Shown: positions 1 to 13,538, numbered from the stretch's first letter. The stretch is 64,000 nucleotides of DNA from Diplosphaera chodatii (GCA_032358165.1 JAALGY010000017.1:1860001-1924000); one strand, 5' to 3'. Notes: generated from the letters alone by a model not told the origin. Numbers and translations: made by a program.

Positions 1-3000
1 ACAGCTCTGGGCGCTGCAGGGGCAGCATGACGATCTGCGAGCAGTGCCAAAACTCGTGACAGCACCGCGTTGCAAGCCCGACAATATCGCATTGCAGGCC
101 AGATCTGGCCGAATGAGGCGGTCTACCGGCACTGTGAACAGAGCTGTGGACAGGTCTGCTCGCAGCAACGCGGTGACACGGTGACAGCGAGCAGAATCAA
201 CAAGGTCGCGTTTGCACAGGTGTTCACCTCCCGCAGAGCAGACTTGACATTGTCCAGCGCGCCAATGTCATCGAAGCAGGTGCCGACCTCGCCAGGCGGA
301 ATGACCTGCAGCATGGCCACACACGTGTCAGCCAACTGCTGTGCAAGCTGCTTGGCAGGGCACACCAAGCCCTCTTCCCCAACAGCACAAGAGACATCAC
401 CTCTTCTAACAGCTTCTTCTCAAAATCGTTCAGGTCGCCAAGCTCTTTGAAGCGCTGTGCAGCAGGAGCTGCTTCTGCCTGCGACACAGCAGTGGCACTG
501 TCACAGACAGGATGCATTGATTGGAGCATAAGCCACGCCAGTGGCAGCCAGCACTGTTCGGATCGAAATGGACCACTCTGAGTAGTCTTCCTGTCAGCAC
601 ACCTGTGCAGCCGCATGCGTGGCCAACGCTGCTTGCAGGGATGCTGACGGCACTGCAAGGGGCGCAGCTGGGCTGTCCTTGCCGCCCTTTGGCGGGAGCA
701 CAGTGTCGGCGCCGGATGACAGGAACTGACTGAGCGCCCAGCCCACGATGCGCTCTGCCTGCTGCGCTGTGAGGGCGGCCTCCGAGTGGTGCACCTCCTG
801 CAGGTCCTTGCACTCCAGACCGCACCTGCACGTGTGTGACTGGCTTTAGTTTGATTGGACCACAACAAGCATACCTCGTATCTGCGTGGTTGTGCAGTAG
901 TCAATCAAAGGTCGCCTCTGTGCTTATTTGGATCATCGGCGACACACTTTCCGAAACTTCACAAATTGTGGTACGTAGGTATGCACACTCGGATGAACTT
1001 GCTGTCCATCTGAACGCGATGGCAGCGAGACAGTTTCGCCTACGATCTGCTAGCCTGCAGGACGGGGGAAGGCGCTCACTTGGCGAGCGTTTTGGCAAGT
1101 GTGGTGCGGTTTTCGACCTCGCGCATGGTCGCAACATCGCCCTCCAGCATCTTCTTCCACGCCGTCAGCGCTGGCTCCGCTGGAGGCGGCGTCAGTGTCA
1201 CGCAGTTGGGCATGATGCGCGCCAGCAGCTTGGTCACCTGGGCGGTCGCAGACTGACGGGTGGTAGGTTGCTCATGATGACACTGCAATCTGATCTAGCA
1301 GCCCACAAGATGGCCTGTGGCACGGTGCAGGGGTGCGCATGCCTGCCGAGGCACCTTGGTCTGTGCTGCCGCAGCACCGGTGCGGTCTGCGCCCATCCGG
1401 CCTGGCAGGCCGTCCAGGAGGCTGTCGACACCGCCCATGCCGGGGAGGTAGCCGCCGTACAGCGATGAGAGCATGCCGCGGTCGCCGCCACGCCGCGCTG
1501 CAGGTGACACGCATGCAGTGTACGGTTGGTAAGTGGTAAGTGCATAGCATACTGAAGTTGGTACTGCCGACATGGGAGCCTGAAGGAAGCACATGAGAGA
1601 GGTTCAAAGCAACAGGGGCACCTGGCGGATCACAGTGCCCGGCCAGCACCAGCACCCTGGCGCTGTTGGTGCGCACCAGGCGACCTGCGATGGCTGCATA
1701 GCGCCGGCTGGGGGTGGTCAGCTGCTGCGCCGCGTCCTGTGCATACCAGCGACACTGCTCAGATGACCATGCTCGAGCTTTTGCATGAGCCTGCGAGTCT
1801 TCTCCATGTACGGTCGAATAGCCCCTGTTGGCGATGACACCCCCCAGGGCGTCAGCACAGCTTTGACCAAAAGCCCCCCGTGCCATGTTGACAACACTCA
1901 CCTTGAAGTACACGACGAGTGGGCCTGCCTTGGCTGCCGTCATGATGAACTCAAACAGCTCGTTGACGACCAGCAGATCTGCGTCTGGGCCCTTCTCTGG
2001 CGCATTCTCAGCCGTAAGCTGAGCTGCGTTGCAGAAGAATCCGCAGCCCTCGGGGCACTGTCCGCCCAGGTTGATGCCTCCGGGCACAACACGGTCAAAC
2101 CGCACTCCGACCTGCCACGCGGGACATGGCACCTGTTGTAAGCTACAGCTGTCGGTGGCAAAGGACCCGGTCCAAGCACAGTAGGCATTATGAGTCCCAG
2201 CCCCCTGGGACTGTGTCACAGCCGCACACCTTGGCGGGGTGGTCTGGGAAGACCATGGCGACTGTGCCGCACGTTCCCACAGAGGGGCCACGCCGCCCGA
2301 TGGCAGCCGCGGCCACTGCCGCATCGATTGCCGCCTCGCGCCTGCCGGCGCCCGGCTTGCTGCTGACATAGCTCTGCAGTCCAGGTCATGAAGTAGGTCA
2401 TGGGGATGTCACATCTCTGGCAGAGGCATGGCGACGAAAATTGACGAAAATTGAACGTGCCTGTTGCAGATCGCAGCTGATGACCCTCAGAAGATGTTAT
2501 AGTGCAGGACACCTGCAGGGAGCCGGCGCCACTGGCGGGCAGGCCCCAGCCCCAGGCGCTGCTGTTGGCAGTGACGCGCACTCGGTCGCCCTTCTTCCAC
2601 CATGTGCCGCCAACGCCGCCGGTGCCGGCGGCGGCCGCGGTGCGCTCAGCAGCCAGTGCCGCAATGCGCGCATAGGTGGCCGCAGAGTGCGATGTGCCCG
2701 CCGTCCTGGCCACGGCAGCTGCATCAGCTGCTGCCACCGCCGCTGCGGCCCGACCAGAGCGGGCCGTTGCCAGGTGCGTGCGGAATGCTGTGCTGCCAGG
2801 AACCCCTGTGGATGCAGGTGCCACGCCAGTGCCCAGCAGGCCTTCAAGGTGAGCCACAGTGGCATGAGATGCCTTGCAACAACTAGGATGTCAGCTACGG
2901 GGCCGCAACAGCACGCAGCACCTGTCGTTGTGCGGCGTGCTACAGGCCGGGACAGCATGGTGGCACGCCATGATGCCTCAGCGTCGCCGTCATCTGCGCC

Positions 3001-6000
3001 CGCCTCAGCGTCTGCCAGGTCCTGCCAGTCTGCCTCGTCCATCTCGTCGGCATCTGCATGCGGTGGACACCAATGTCCATGACAAAAACCCACAGCAGCC
3101 CGTGCTGTTGGACTTGACACCAGCCCACGTGGACGACGTCTGCCACCCTTGACTCACCGTCACCGAGCCCGCTGCCTGCAGGGTCTGCATCAGAAGCAGA
3201 TGCCGCTGGAGCACTGTCCGCTGTGACCGCCAGCAGATGCTCAAGGTCCACCACCATGAGCTGAGCATCCATCTCCTTGGCCAGTGCCCTACAGCACGCG
3301 CAATCTTCCATCGTCATCATGCTTGATGCAACACGTTTCGGTTGCAACCAGGTGGCGAGGCAGTCCTTCTGACTTGCACTGGCAGCAGCCACACAGAGTC
3401 CACACAGGCGCAGCCCACCTGGCAACTGCCTCCTGGTACAGTTCTGAGCCTGCTGGGCCATGCATCCAGATACGGTTGGATAGGTTGGACAGGTCTTTCA
3501 CAAGCCGCGCAAACTCTGGCCGCTGCAGGAGGCAGAAAGCAGCTGGTGCCAGCAGTTTGTGATATTGGTGACGTTACACTGTCAACAGCACAAGGGTACA
3601 CCAGTGCCTGCGGACAGTGCGTTGGCAGTTGTGCCAGGGTCAGGCAATCCACAACAGTGCTGCAGACCCACTTGCAGGTGCAGGAAGGCTGTGTTGTACA
3701 GCTGCGCCCGCGCGCCGTCACCCAGGTGGTGCGGGAAGGCGCCCCAGCTGACAGACTGGTCGCGGCCTTGCTCAAGCATGCTGCCGTGGCAAGACATGGA
3801 TGTGATGGACGATGCATGCATCATGACACGCATGCTGGCCTTCCATGACACCAGGTGGAGACAGCACTACGTGCTGCACCCGGGCAAGGCAAGCTCAAAA
3901 TGTATGTCGGCAGATTGACAAGGCAATTCTCCCACCGCTTCAGCTCGGCCTCCAGGGCCTCATTGCGCTGCCTTGTGTTGTCGAGCTGGGCAGCTGCAGC
4001 AGCAGCACTAGCATTTGCGGGTGTGAGGACGTCTTCGGTAGGTGCAATCTCTGTGTCGAGAGGCCCTGCCGAGGGGTTGATACCGTGCGCGGCATTGCTG
4101 TGGCCATGACCAGATGGCCAATGCCTGCACCCAACACCAACTCCGTTCACCACTCTAGCTCTGCTTGAGCGCAGCTCGCAGGTCATTTCATCACGGGAAG
4201 CTGACCTGCCCAGCTGAAGCGTAGTTGCAAGCGTGCGCGCTGCGGCTGACTTGCCCGCACCGCCAAGGCCCTCCAGCACGTGCAGGTGGTCCCCAAACGC
4301 ATCATGCGTCTGTCGACGGGGTGCTGCTGCAAGCACAGCAACTCCTGGTGCGATCATCACCCGCTGCTGTCCAGCCACAACCGTGCCTGCTTGTCCCAGG
4401 GCAGCCTCTCCCACATCTGTGAGTGTGGCCGCCGGCGTGGCTGGCAGCTTGCCAGCTGCAGGTGCTGTTGTGGAGGCTGCAACAGGGGGACACTTTGGTC
4501 ACAAATAGATACCTGGAAACTGCTTCGCAGTATTGCTTGCTGGCATTTCAAGAAAGACACAAGGGATTTCACAGGAGATCACCTGCAGGCTGTGCAGGTG
4601 CAGCGCTGTCCGCCTGCAGGCCCTTCGACAGGGCTGCAGGCTCTGGCGGGCTGCTGTGGGCTGCTGTGCTGGTGGCTGGAGCGTCCGCAGCAGCATTCCC
4701 TGCAGACGTCGCCTCTGGGGCATCATCAGCAAGGCCAGCGGCCTGCAGCAGCAGGCGGGTGGCATCTGCATCTGCTGCGCCATCCACCGAAGCATCCGGC
4801 TGCGCACCCGTGGCGGTGGCACCCCGCCCCTCCTTATCACTCGCACGGTCTGACGCCTGCGCGTTGGTGGATGGCTGGGCTGGTTTGTGGCTGGGCTGCT
4901 TCGCAGCGGGCCTAGCCGCGTCGCTGGGCTCCTCAGCTGGTGTTTTGCTGCTAACTGCTGCGCCTGCCTCATTCAGCTGTGCAGCAGGGGCGGGTACCTC
5001 TGACGGACCCAGCAGCAGGTCTTTCAGCAAGTCACCCGCCGACTTGCCTGCGAAGAGCACCTCATCGTATCGGTTCGCAGTTGTGATCGAAGCTGCATAA
5101 TCTTGCGCACATGTCATTGCATTGATCCTCTGAATACGCACCTGTTTCACCCCTCTCAGGACCTGCTGCAGTATACACTGCGGCTGCATGGAGCTGGTCG
5201 TCGCTGGGTTTGAAGATGAACGAGTAGCACGTGCTGGCAATGAGCGTCAATTCATCACCGCCCTGAAGCGTGACCTGCAGACATGCGAGCGTCAGTTGCA
5301 CATGTTTTCGCAGGCCCGGAATGACCTGTTGGACTCCACACACGGTTGACAATACTTTCCTTACCCGTTCATTCTTCAGCAACGTGCGCCCGTTGAGCGA
5401 CAGCAGCCGGCAGTTGGACAAGCAGTGCAGTGACACCTTGGGCCATGCCTTGCCCCCCGCCTAAGGCAGAAATGAGCACCTTGACTTGCTGAGCAGAGCA
5501 CAAAACTCAATTGAACAACGACATGTGCACACAGCCACGCCCACCTGAATGCGGCAGAGCTCGCTGGGAACCAGCGAATCTGCAAAGGTGATGTGACATG
5601 CGCTGCTGCGCCCTACGCTGAGCATGCGTCGGGAGAGCGCCACGTGCGGGTGCTGCAGAGGAGCAGTAAGTGCGTAAGAAGCGCAAGTGCTCCACGAGAA
5701 GGTTTTCGGGACGACTCGATGCTTGAAAGCACCGAGCTTGCCATACCTGTGGGTACTGTGAGATGAGCAATCCCCACTGCGGCTGCGATGCAGCAACATC
5801 CGTCTCCACGCCTGCGTGCACAGCTGCCGTCTGAGCATCACAATGCACACAGTGTTCGCTTCGATAGGATGAGGGTCCAACAATGTGTTGCCTTGCTCAG
5901 CAGAAGGCAAGTATGTTCAGGTGGTGTGGATGGCCTCGACACCTGGGTCGGGTGTTGGGACGCCCTGCAGCTCAGCGGTGGCTGGTCCTGCGCTTACGGC

Positions 6001-6204
6001 CGGCTCTAGTGGCCTCTCTGCATCATCAACCGATGCAGCAGGCTCTGCCTCGGCGTCATCGGCACCCCTCGACCTCTTGGCAGGGGGCGTGTGCTCCTCA
6101 TGTGAGGCCGTCTTCCGTCTTTTGCCTGCTGACACACCTCCCGCAGATGAACTTGCACATGCTGTGGTGTCGCCACCGCCCTGGCTGCTGCTGCGGGTCC
6201 TCAT
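1..6204 (-). CDS. FHA-domain AAA-type ATPase (plant At4g02480/At1g02890 family), partial
   Basis: This is a multi-exon gene whose 3' end lies outside the window. The ATG at 6204 opens a basic, nuclear-signal-like N-terminus (GKRRKT, PPAKRSRG). An FHA domain follows (SVGRSSACHITFADS near 5630-5570, then LLSLNGRTLLKNE near 5400 and LQGGDELTLIA near 5265). A low-complexity linker covers 5100-4570. The first AAA-like module has a degenerate P-loop, GPAGSELYQE, near 3450, followed by ALAKEMDAQLMVVDLEHLL near 3285-3230. Next come KKGDRVRV (~2560), VGVRFDRVVPGGINLGG (~2100) and ERIVGWALSQFL (~745). Last is the entry to the second AAA module: CFDDIGALDNVKSALRE ends at 228, a 193-base intron follows, and exon 1-34 reads IVMLPLQRPEL. 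Order and motifs match the plant family, whose C-terminal module carries the working Walker A; that part is not in the window. The FHA position usually held by His reads SELC, as in plant members. Its exact substrate is unknown. Confidence 0.9.
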
Positions 6205-6631
6205 GTCCTATAACCGGTGCGTCATGTAAATTATTGACGGACAAAGCAGGCTTGTTATGCGCAATACTGCTTGGTGTCTGCTTGCTAATCGACGCCCCTC
6301 GAACTGAAACACTCACATGTATGCGCAAAGCAGACGCTGCGATAGGTAAGCTTCTTTGGGCCTGCAAACTCGTGTAACCTTACGACTTTGCCTTGGAAAC
6401 ATCATGCAGTACATGGTACAAGGGACCATTGCAACAAACAACAAGGCTGACCAGGCGGCGCACAACACGGTTCGGCTTCGCACCGAGCATTGCCGGGTGA
6501 TGCACGGTATTGTGATAAGGAGTGGTCGGCCTGCGTGCTTGATCAGCTCGGTGTGTGTATGAGGGACAGGGGCAGTGCTTCACGGCGTTCCCAAGGCTGC
6601 AGCACATAGTTATACCACTTTGATACCCAAC
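6205..6631. promoter_or_regulatory. Divergent intergenic region between AAA ATPase and SRFR1 genes
   Basis: About 430 bases separate the two predicted start codons, so both promoters and 5' UTRs should lie here. I see no clear TATA box or repeat. The role is inferred from gene orientation only. Confidence 0.4.
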
Positions 6632-9600
6632 ATGAATGGAACAGACAGCAACGCTCATAGCTTCACCGGCTCCTTTTCACAAGCTCTCAAGGCCTTCGAC
6701 CAGCTCATCAAGGAGCAGGATGGCACGGCGTCGGTGCAGCTACTATGCAACCGAGCAATCTGCTACGAGAGGCTGCAGCTGAACAGGAAGGCTTTGAAGG
6801 ACTACGAGGCGGCGCTGCAGAAGGAGCCAGCCAACCTGCAGATACTGCTGCGGCAAGGCAGGGTGCTGCATGCACTGCGGCGTACAGACGTGAGACCCAT
6901 GCGTTGCTTGAGTCCAGAGTGTGCGCATTGCATTGCATTGCACCTGCCACTCATGCTGTGGGCAGTGCCATGCTGCAGCACGGAGCGCATGTGAGATGGC
7001 TCCGACCATGCTTCTGCTGCATGCTTCGTAGGAGGCGAAGCAGCTGTGGGGGCGTGCTGCGGCTGCTGACCTGCTGTCCAGCGACCTAGCGCTGGTCCTC
7101 GAGGCACAGGCGCTGCTGCAAAACCCCGATGGCAACGCTGCGCCCCCCGCCGCCACGGCACTGGCATCGCTGACAGCCACCCCGACAGCACCATTGCCCC
7201 CACCTGGACCTGCGTCAGAGGGCCAAGCGTTGCCAGGCAGCCAGCCGCCACCTGGTGTCCCAGCTCCCAGCGAGCCCACAGCTTCATCTGCCTCTGAGCT
7301 GCAGGTCTGTGCTGTCGCAGCGCCAGAGGACGTGATGTGGACTGCGGACATCATAGATGACCTCACTCTCAGGGTTGTGGGCTGTGTGAGATCTTCATGC
7401 AGCTCAAGACACAACTGGACACGTTGTCAACCCATACATGTCCACGGTGCAGGCTGCCCATCCCACCGCCAATGGCACCAGCACGCCAAAAGCTGCACAG
7501 AAGGCACATGCCAGAGCCAGGGCGCGCAACCAGCTGTCACCAGAGCTGCTGCTGCTGATTGAGAAGGACCCCAATCAGGCAGTTGGCATCGCGGTGAACC
7601 AGGTGCGCGGTCACCTGCTGACATGCGGCTCCTATAATGCACGCCCGCCACAGCGTACACCGTCCACCCCGCTCGCCTGGTTGCACTCTGGCTCGCAGCG
7701 TCGGTGTCTGGTCGCTCCACAACAGCTGTGACACCAGCGCGGCGCCGGGCTGACGGCTTGGCTGCCACCCTCGCCACAGATCAATGAGGGCAAGGTGGTG
7801 GAGGCGGAGGGCCTGCTGTGCCGCATCCTGGAGAAGGCGCCGCCGCACGCCAAGCTGGGCGCCTACGTCGCCCGCGGCACCGCCCGCGCCCTGGCCCGCA
7901 GCCTGCAGCGTGCGCAGTGGGGCGGCACCGTCGTGTGTGCACAGCCTCTGCTGCACACCAAGCCTGCGCACCAGCCACTGCATGCTGTTGACACAACAGC
8001 GACGTGTGGCAACTGGCAAACCGACTCGCTCGCTTTCGCTGCACAGCCGCGGTGGATGACTTCAGCAAGGCTATTGCGCTGGAGCCGCGGTACGCCGACT
8101 GCTGGAAGCGCCGCGGCCAGGCGCGCTCTGCGCTCGGCGAGAACGAAGCGGCGCTGCAGGTGAGGTGCTTGACGCGCAGTCATTTACAGCATGGCTTTCG
8201 GTCTGTCACACTTTCCGTCTGTCAGTTTGGCAAATTCGTTGCATGCAGGATCTGCGCAAGGCGGCGGACCTGACAGCCGACCGCACCGGCAAGGCGGACT
8301 GCCAACTGGAGGCCGGCATGATCCTGCAGAAGCAAAAGGACTACCGCGCCGCCACCGCTGCTTTCGAGGTGACGGTCAGATGGTCGACTCGCACTCGCAC
8401 CTGCTTAACAATACGTGTCGGTCAATGTTTGTCACAACAGCCTGGTCCCAACCCTTGGCCTGTGCACTTGCTGACTGGGGTGCCGATGCCGACACAGGCA
8501 GCGACGCGGCTGGACCCGCGCAACGTGCAGGCGGTCAACATGCTCGGGCTGTGCCACACCAGCCAGGGTGACCTGCAGGACGGCATCAAGGCGTATGAGA
8601 AGGCCCTGCGCCTGGACCCGGGCCTCAAGGACGCCTGGTCCAACCTGGCCACCGCGCACAAAGAGGCGCGCTCCTGCGCCGTTGCTGCGGTGGCATCACC
8701 CGTGGTGGCGCCATACATCACTTTCACATGCGGTCGTGAGCATGCAGCCGCGACCGCCGTCTGTGTGTGTATGCTACTCTCCGATCAGCAGCATCCATAG
8801 CCCGAGCCCATGCAGTTCCTGTGCATGCAAGCAGATTGGAAACAGCAAGGAGGCAGAGAAGGCCTTTGCTCACAGCATCAAGCTGCGGGGCGACCGCGAC
8901 AGCGCCGTCGCCATGCGCATGGTGCGCCGTGTTGCACCAGTGTACTGCTGTGCCATGCCACTGCATGATGCATGTGCATGCCGGAGTTTGTGCCTTGTAG
9001 CGAGTGACTGAATGTAATGCTTTGGTCACACAACATGCGCAGGTGGCTGAGCTGCGCCGTGGCTGCGGCGACCACATGTCAGCCATCCAGCTGCTGGACC
9101 GTGCACTGGCGGCTGCGCCGCCACGCAACCGCATCGAGCTGCTGTTCCTGCGCGGTGCGCGTCGCCGCATGATGCGCCCGGAAAGTTGCCACCGGGGCTG
9201 ATGCGATGCAAGAGTGCAGCAGTGTGCTCCTGAGATGGTCGTAGTTCTAAGGCCAAGGTTCTCAGGCTGCTGCATGGTCGGCAGGGCTGGGCTGAGGGTT
9301 CTGCACATGCCGTAGGGGCGTGCTACCACGCGCTGGGCTTCCACCGCTCGGCGGCGCGTGACTACAGCCAGGCGTTCACAATCGAGCAGAAGGACTCCAG
9401 CAACGAAGTGAAGATGCAGCAGTTCCTGGCCTTCTACCAGGTGGGCTGCCCCTTGTCGCCTTGCTCGAGCACCTTTGCGCTTACATGTCGCAGGTCATGC
9501 AAAGCCCCCCGCGCCGAGTACAGATTTCTGCAGCGGCATCTGCCAGACCATGCAGATGCTTTCTCTGTGCAGAGGGAGCTGGCGCTGTACACATACCACA

Positions 9601-12600
9601 ATCTGGACCGCACGTTCTCCACCTACTTCATGGACAAGGACATAGACCCTGTGTTCAAGGGTGCGCACCTGTGCAGCAGGACACTGACGACTGCTGGCCT
9701 GCAGGCGGCTCACCCTGCTAACGGCCAGCTGCTCTAGCTGCGCGGAAATCCATCTGGCCAATGCATCGGGCCAGTTGCTTCCGTGTGAGATGATGGTGCA
9801 TCATGACATGCTGGTGTGACCGCAGAGTCGTGGTGCAAGAAGGGGCCACCGCCGCCGCAGCTGCTGACGGCCTCTGCGCTGCAGCCGCCCTTCCCAGCCC
9901 GGGAGCCAACACCGCCCGCTCCGCCCAACGCAGATGACGCAAGTCCTGTTGCATTTCCATCTGCCTATGCGTCTCGCCGCATGTCCGACAATCGGCTGCC
10001 AGGACAGGATGGCACACTTGGTGCAGAGGCTGGCCGCATACTTTGCCACACAGTGAGCGGTACATGTGTCCTCCTGCAGTTGGCCAAACTGCTGCAAGCA
10101 GCGGACGCGATAGGCGAGCGGCTGCGCTACAGGCACCAGGGCTTCCTGGCCAACAAGCGGCAGCTGCGCATGGGCGGCCTCGCCGCCATCGAGCTCGCCC
10201 AAATGCTGCGCACCGAGGTTAGGCTGGTCCCCTACCCGGCCTGTGCAGATGTTTGCCCTGCCTGCTCGGATTCCTGCAGAGTTTGGTCTGCATGACAGTC
10301 TCAATCTCATGGCGTCGCAAGATGGTCAGGCCAATGGATGATACACGAACCATGGTGCTGGGTCGATTGGTAACAACGAGTGACTCCTCTCTTTATGAAT
10401 CATGCGCAGCTGAGCCACCGCCGTGCCAACCACCCGCTGCGTGTGCCGAACGACGGCGCCAGCGGTGAGAGGTCGGCCAGCGGCAGCCACGCCTTTGGCT
10501 GGCGTGATGCCATGGACATCCTGGTGCGCTGGCGCCAGCTGTCGGAGCCAAACGACCAGGTTGGTCCTGATCTTCGCATCAACCGGTTCATGTACAATAG
10601 TGAGGTCGTTGGCGTGCAGTGCGTCTCAAAAGGAAAGCTCAGCAGCGCAGCATTGCTCTGTGTATGAAGAAATAATCATCACTGCATGCCACACCAGGTG
10701 CTGTGGGTGGACCTGCTCACGAAGCAGGAGTTTGAGGCGGGCTTCGGCTCACACACGCCCATCTTCAGCGGCCAGACCAAATGCGTGCGGTACTACATGA
10801 ACTTCGAGCGTGCGCTGGGCGTGTTCAAGGAGGTGCTGCTGCGCGACGGCCGCGGCTTTGACGCGCACAATATTGCCGGTGGGGCCCTTCCTTCCTGGCT
10901 GCTGCCCAGCCTGCAAATGTCGCAGCACCCTACACCCGCCCGGCTCCACGAGTTGCCTGATCCCTTGACCTGCTTGCATGCAAGTCGATCAAACAAGGCG
11001 TTGCCATGGTTGAATACGCCTGGTCGTCGAGCGCTGCCCTGCACCCTGCAGTGCTGCTCAACACGGAGGCAAAGCGCAAGGCGGTCGCGACGGCGTCCAC
11101 GGCGGAGGAGCTGTGGAAGGCGATGGGCGTGGACTGCTGGGCGGTGGTGCCCATCGCCTCCGTCCACCGCGCCGGCCACGACCTGGAGGGCACCCGCCTC
11201 ACGGTGCGCCGCTGCTCAACCCATGAACCCTGAACTGTCCCTGCAGCGGCCCGTGCTTGGCGGCGTACTCTGCAGAAGCGCCTTGCCACAAGGCTGCCTC
11301 TGCAGCTGGCAAGCGGTGCGGGTGGTCCTGCATGCTGTGGCAGTCGTGCAGCGCGTCATGCGCCCTGGCCACGTGCAGGTGGTGCGGCTGGGCGACATGC
11401 CCAACGGCTACGAGGTGTCGATCCGCACGCCGGTCACCCCGCCGCGCTGGGAGGACTTCCACGAGGTGCGCTCTGCAGGGTTTGAGGACATCGTGTGTGA
11501 TACACAATTGCTTGTGTGCACCATTCTGTGTGCTTTGGCTGCAAGGTTCACACGAACTACATGCGCAACGGCTGAAGCGTGCAAACAAGGCTGTTGATCT
11601 GGGGTTTAAACCATCTGCACCATAAGCGCAGGAGCTGACGTCATGCTGGGGCGCGCTGATGGATGCGCTGGCGGCAGGCAACCGCCCCGAGATCGCACGC
11701 CGCACCCTGCACTTCGCCTACTACTGGTGCGGGCTTTGCTACCTGTGCATCCGCAGCAGCTGTACAGGCTCGTGCCATCGTCCCTCGATGCCTCGTCAGG
11801 ACATGATATTCATCCGAATTGCAAAACATGGTCATGCAAGAGGCAGGGTGCATCATCAACCTCCCATCGAGGGGCTTGGCATGGTGCTCTGTAGGTACAA
11901 CTTCATGCCGCTGGCGCGGGGCAGTGCGGTGGTGGGCGCCATGACCGTCCTGGCCGTGTTCATGGCCGCCGGCATGCCCATCACTGCCAGCATCCCGCCG
12001 GTCGGTTGCCGCCTCGAACTGCATCCCAGTGCATCATCCTCCTGGCAGCACAGGAGAGGCATCCACCTGCCCACACATTGCTTGTCTTCGACCGATGCAC
12101 CTGCTTGGCAAATGTGGGACGTCTGCCCGCCAATGTCTGCAGGGGTACCAGACGGACTGGGAGGCCATCCTCTCGCAGTCGGTGGACCCGTTCGTGGCGT
12201 CTGTGTCGCCGTGGCTGTACCCGCCCGAGGCGCGCGGCGAGGCGGCCGCCACCGAGCGTCCCTTTGCGCCGCTCGAGGTGACTGCTGTTGAGTTTGGTCA
12301 TGAGCATGACCAACCCGGAAGTACATGGAGCCTGGCATCGATGGACACTCGAGACATGCGTCGCTGCAAATGTGCTGCACGTCCTAGCAGGTTGTCTGCT
12401 TGCACTGCGGTACTTTCAGGCATATATGGAGGCCACTACCCGACATGCTGGTCACGCCGACTGATACGACACATGCACTGCCAGCTTCATGGCACACGTC
12501 TTGTAGCCGAGTTCTGCTGTCGCCAACGGCCGATTGTTCGAGTCTGCAGGAGCTGCCATCGGTGGACAAGCTGCTTTCAACAATGCGGGCGCGGTTGGAG

Positions 12601-12648
12601 GCGCTCAACGGGCCGGAGGTGCCGCGCATCCATACTGACCGGTCCTGA
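6632..12648 (+). CDS. SRFR1: SRFR1/TTC13-like tetratricopeptide-repeat protein
   Basis: This is a multi-exon gene. The N-terminal half is TPR repeats: ALKAFDQLIKEQ and CNRAICYERLQLNRKAL (6690-6800), WKRRGQARSALGENEAALQ (~8100-8160), AVNMLGLCHTSQGDLQDG (~8530-8590). The C-terminal half matches the non-TPR region of Arabidopsis SRFR1: DKDIDPVFK (~9635), RYRHQGFLANKRQLRMGG (~10125), DILVRWRQLSEPNDQ (~10515), EAGFGSHTPIFSGQTK (~10735), DLEGTRLTV (~11185), SIRTPVTPPRWEDFHEV (~11420), YNFMPLARGSAVVGAMTVL (~11897) with a hydrophobic helix, and TDWEAILSQSVDPFVASV (~12152). The last exon ends RIHTDRS at 12648. In Arabidopsis, SRFR1 is a TPR adaptor that restrains effector-triggered immunity; the algal role is unknown. 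The start at 6632 was chosen as the nearest ATG to the first repeat; an in-frame CTG-type extension to 6575 also exists. A Pro-rich insert lies near 9840-9925. Confidence 0.88.
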
Positions 12649-13240
12649 TCGGCGGCAGTGCAGCACCATCTCCGGGGTGTGCCTAGTGGCAGGACGACAC
12701 TGGCGGCAGAGGTACAACATGGAAGATTCCAAATGCATGTGTTTGCTGTGCACACCGCCGAATCAAACATCTGTGTCCATGTGAAGGGTTTGTTCCAAGG
12801 GGTCAGCACAAAACTTGCACGCGCGTTCTATGGTAGTCATTTCGAAGGATCAGCACGTAGTCGAACAAGTCCGGTTCCTAATGATGATGCAATACAATTG
12901 AGCTCCACCAACTGAGCGACATGAAATTGTCCACTGCATCTGGCATTTCGAAGCCCTTATCATGCACTTGTCCAATGACACAACTGTGCAGCGGCCTCCA
13001 GTTCTGATGGCATCATACGTATGCCCTCAAACTACTGGGCTTTTGTTTTGTTCTGCTGCGGCAACTTCTTCTCCAGGTTCTTTGCACGCCTGCGCGGATG
13101 CGTGCCATGTCAGGCCGCGCCATCGCCCACCGAATTGCGATTGATCATGTCAGCTATTGGTTGCTGTGTGGCTATACTGCCTGAGGCCGCCTGAGATTCT
13201 CTGGTGCAAACCAATCATCATCCAATAGCACTGTCCTGCG
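12649..13240. other. Convergent intergenic region (SRFR1 and Tic62 3' ends)
   Basis: Both neighbours end here, so this is presumably 3' UTR sequence. No open gene is supported. A tRNA-like A-box (minus strand, 12902-12917) and a GTTCGA-like box (12858-12866) are present but do not fold into a complete tRNA. Confidence 0.4.
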
Positions 13241-13507
13241 TCACACTTCTGGTGCAGACAGGAGGACTACAGAAGCGCACCATCGGTTGATCCACTCTCT
13301 GGCACCCTCGACGTCAGCCTCCATGCCTGCGTCGCCAGCGCTGGATGGCGAGGCTGCCTGCAACATAGCAGAAGGAAGCCGTTCTTGCAGTGCTAGACGC
13401 CACACGGAGTTGCCGTTGGCCATTGCATGCGCAGCGACATTCACCTGGGTTTGCTCCTGATCTGCTGCTGCGCTCGAGTCTGCACCGACCGATTCCTGCT
13501 GCTCCTG

Positions 13508-13538
<31 letters not shown>

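Noticed and set aside
1272..2369. 365-codon minus-strand open frame as one protein
   Set aside because: Only parts of it (for example the GVRFDRVVPGG block) are exons of the AAA ATPase; the rest is intron or wrong-frame sequence.
2441..3120. Overlapping long frames on both strands
   Set aside because: High GC content leaves all frames open; only the short AAA ATPase exon blocks match a family.
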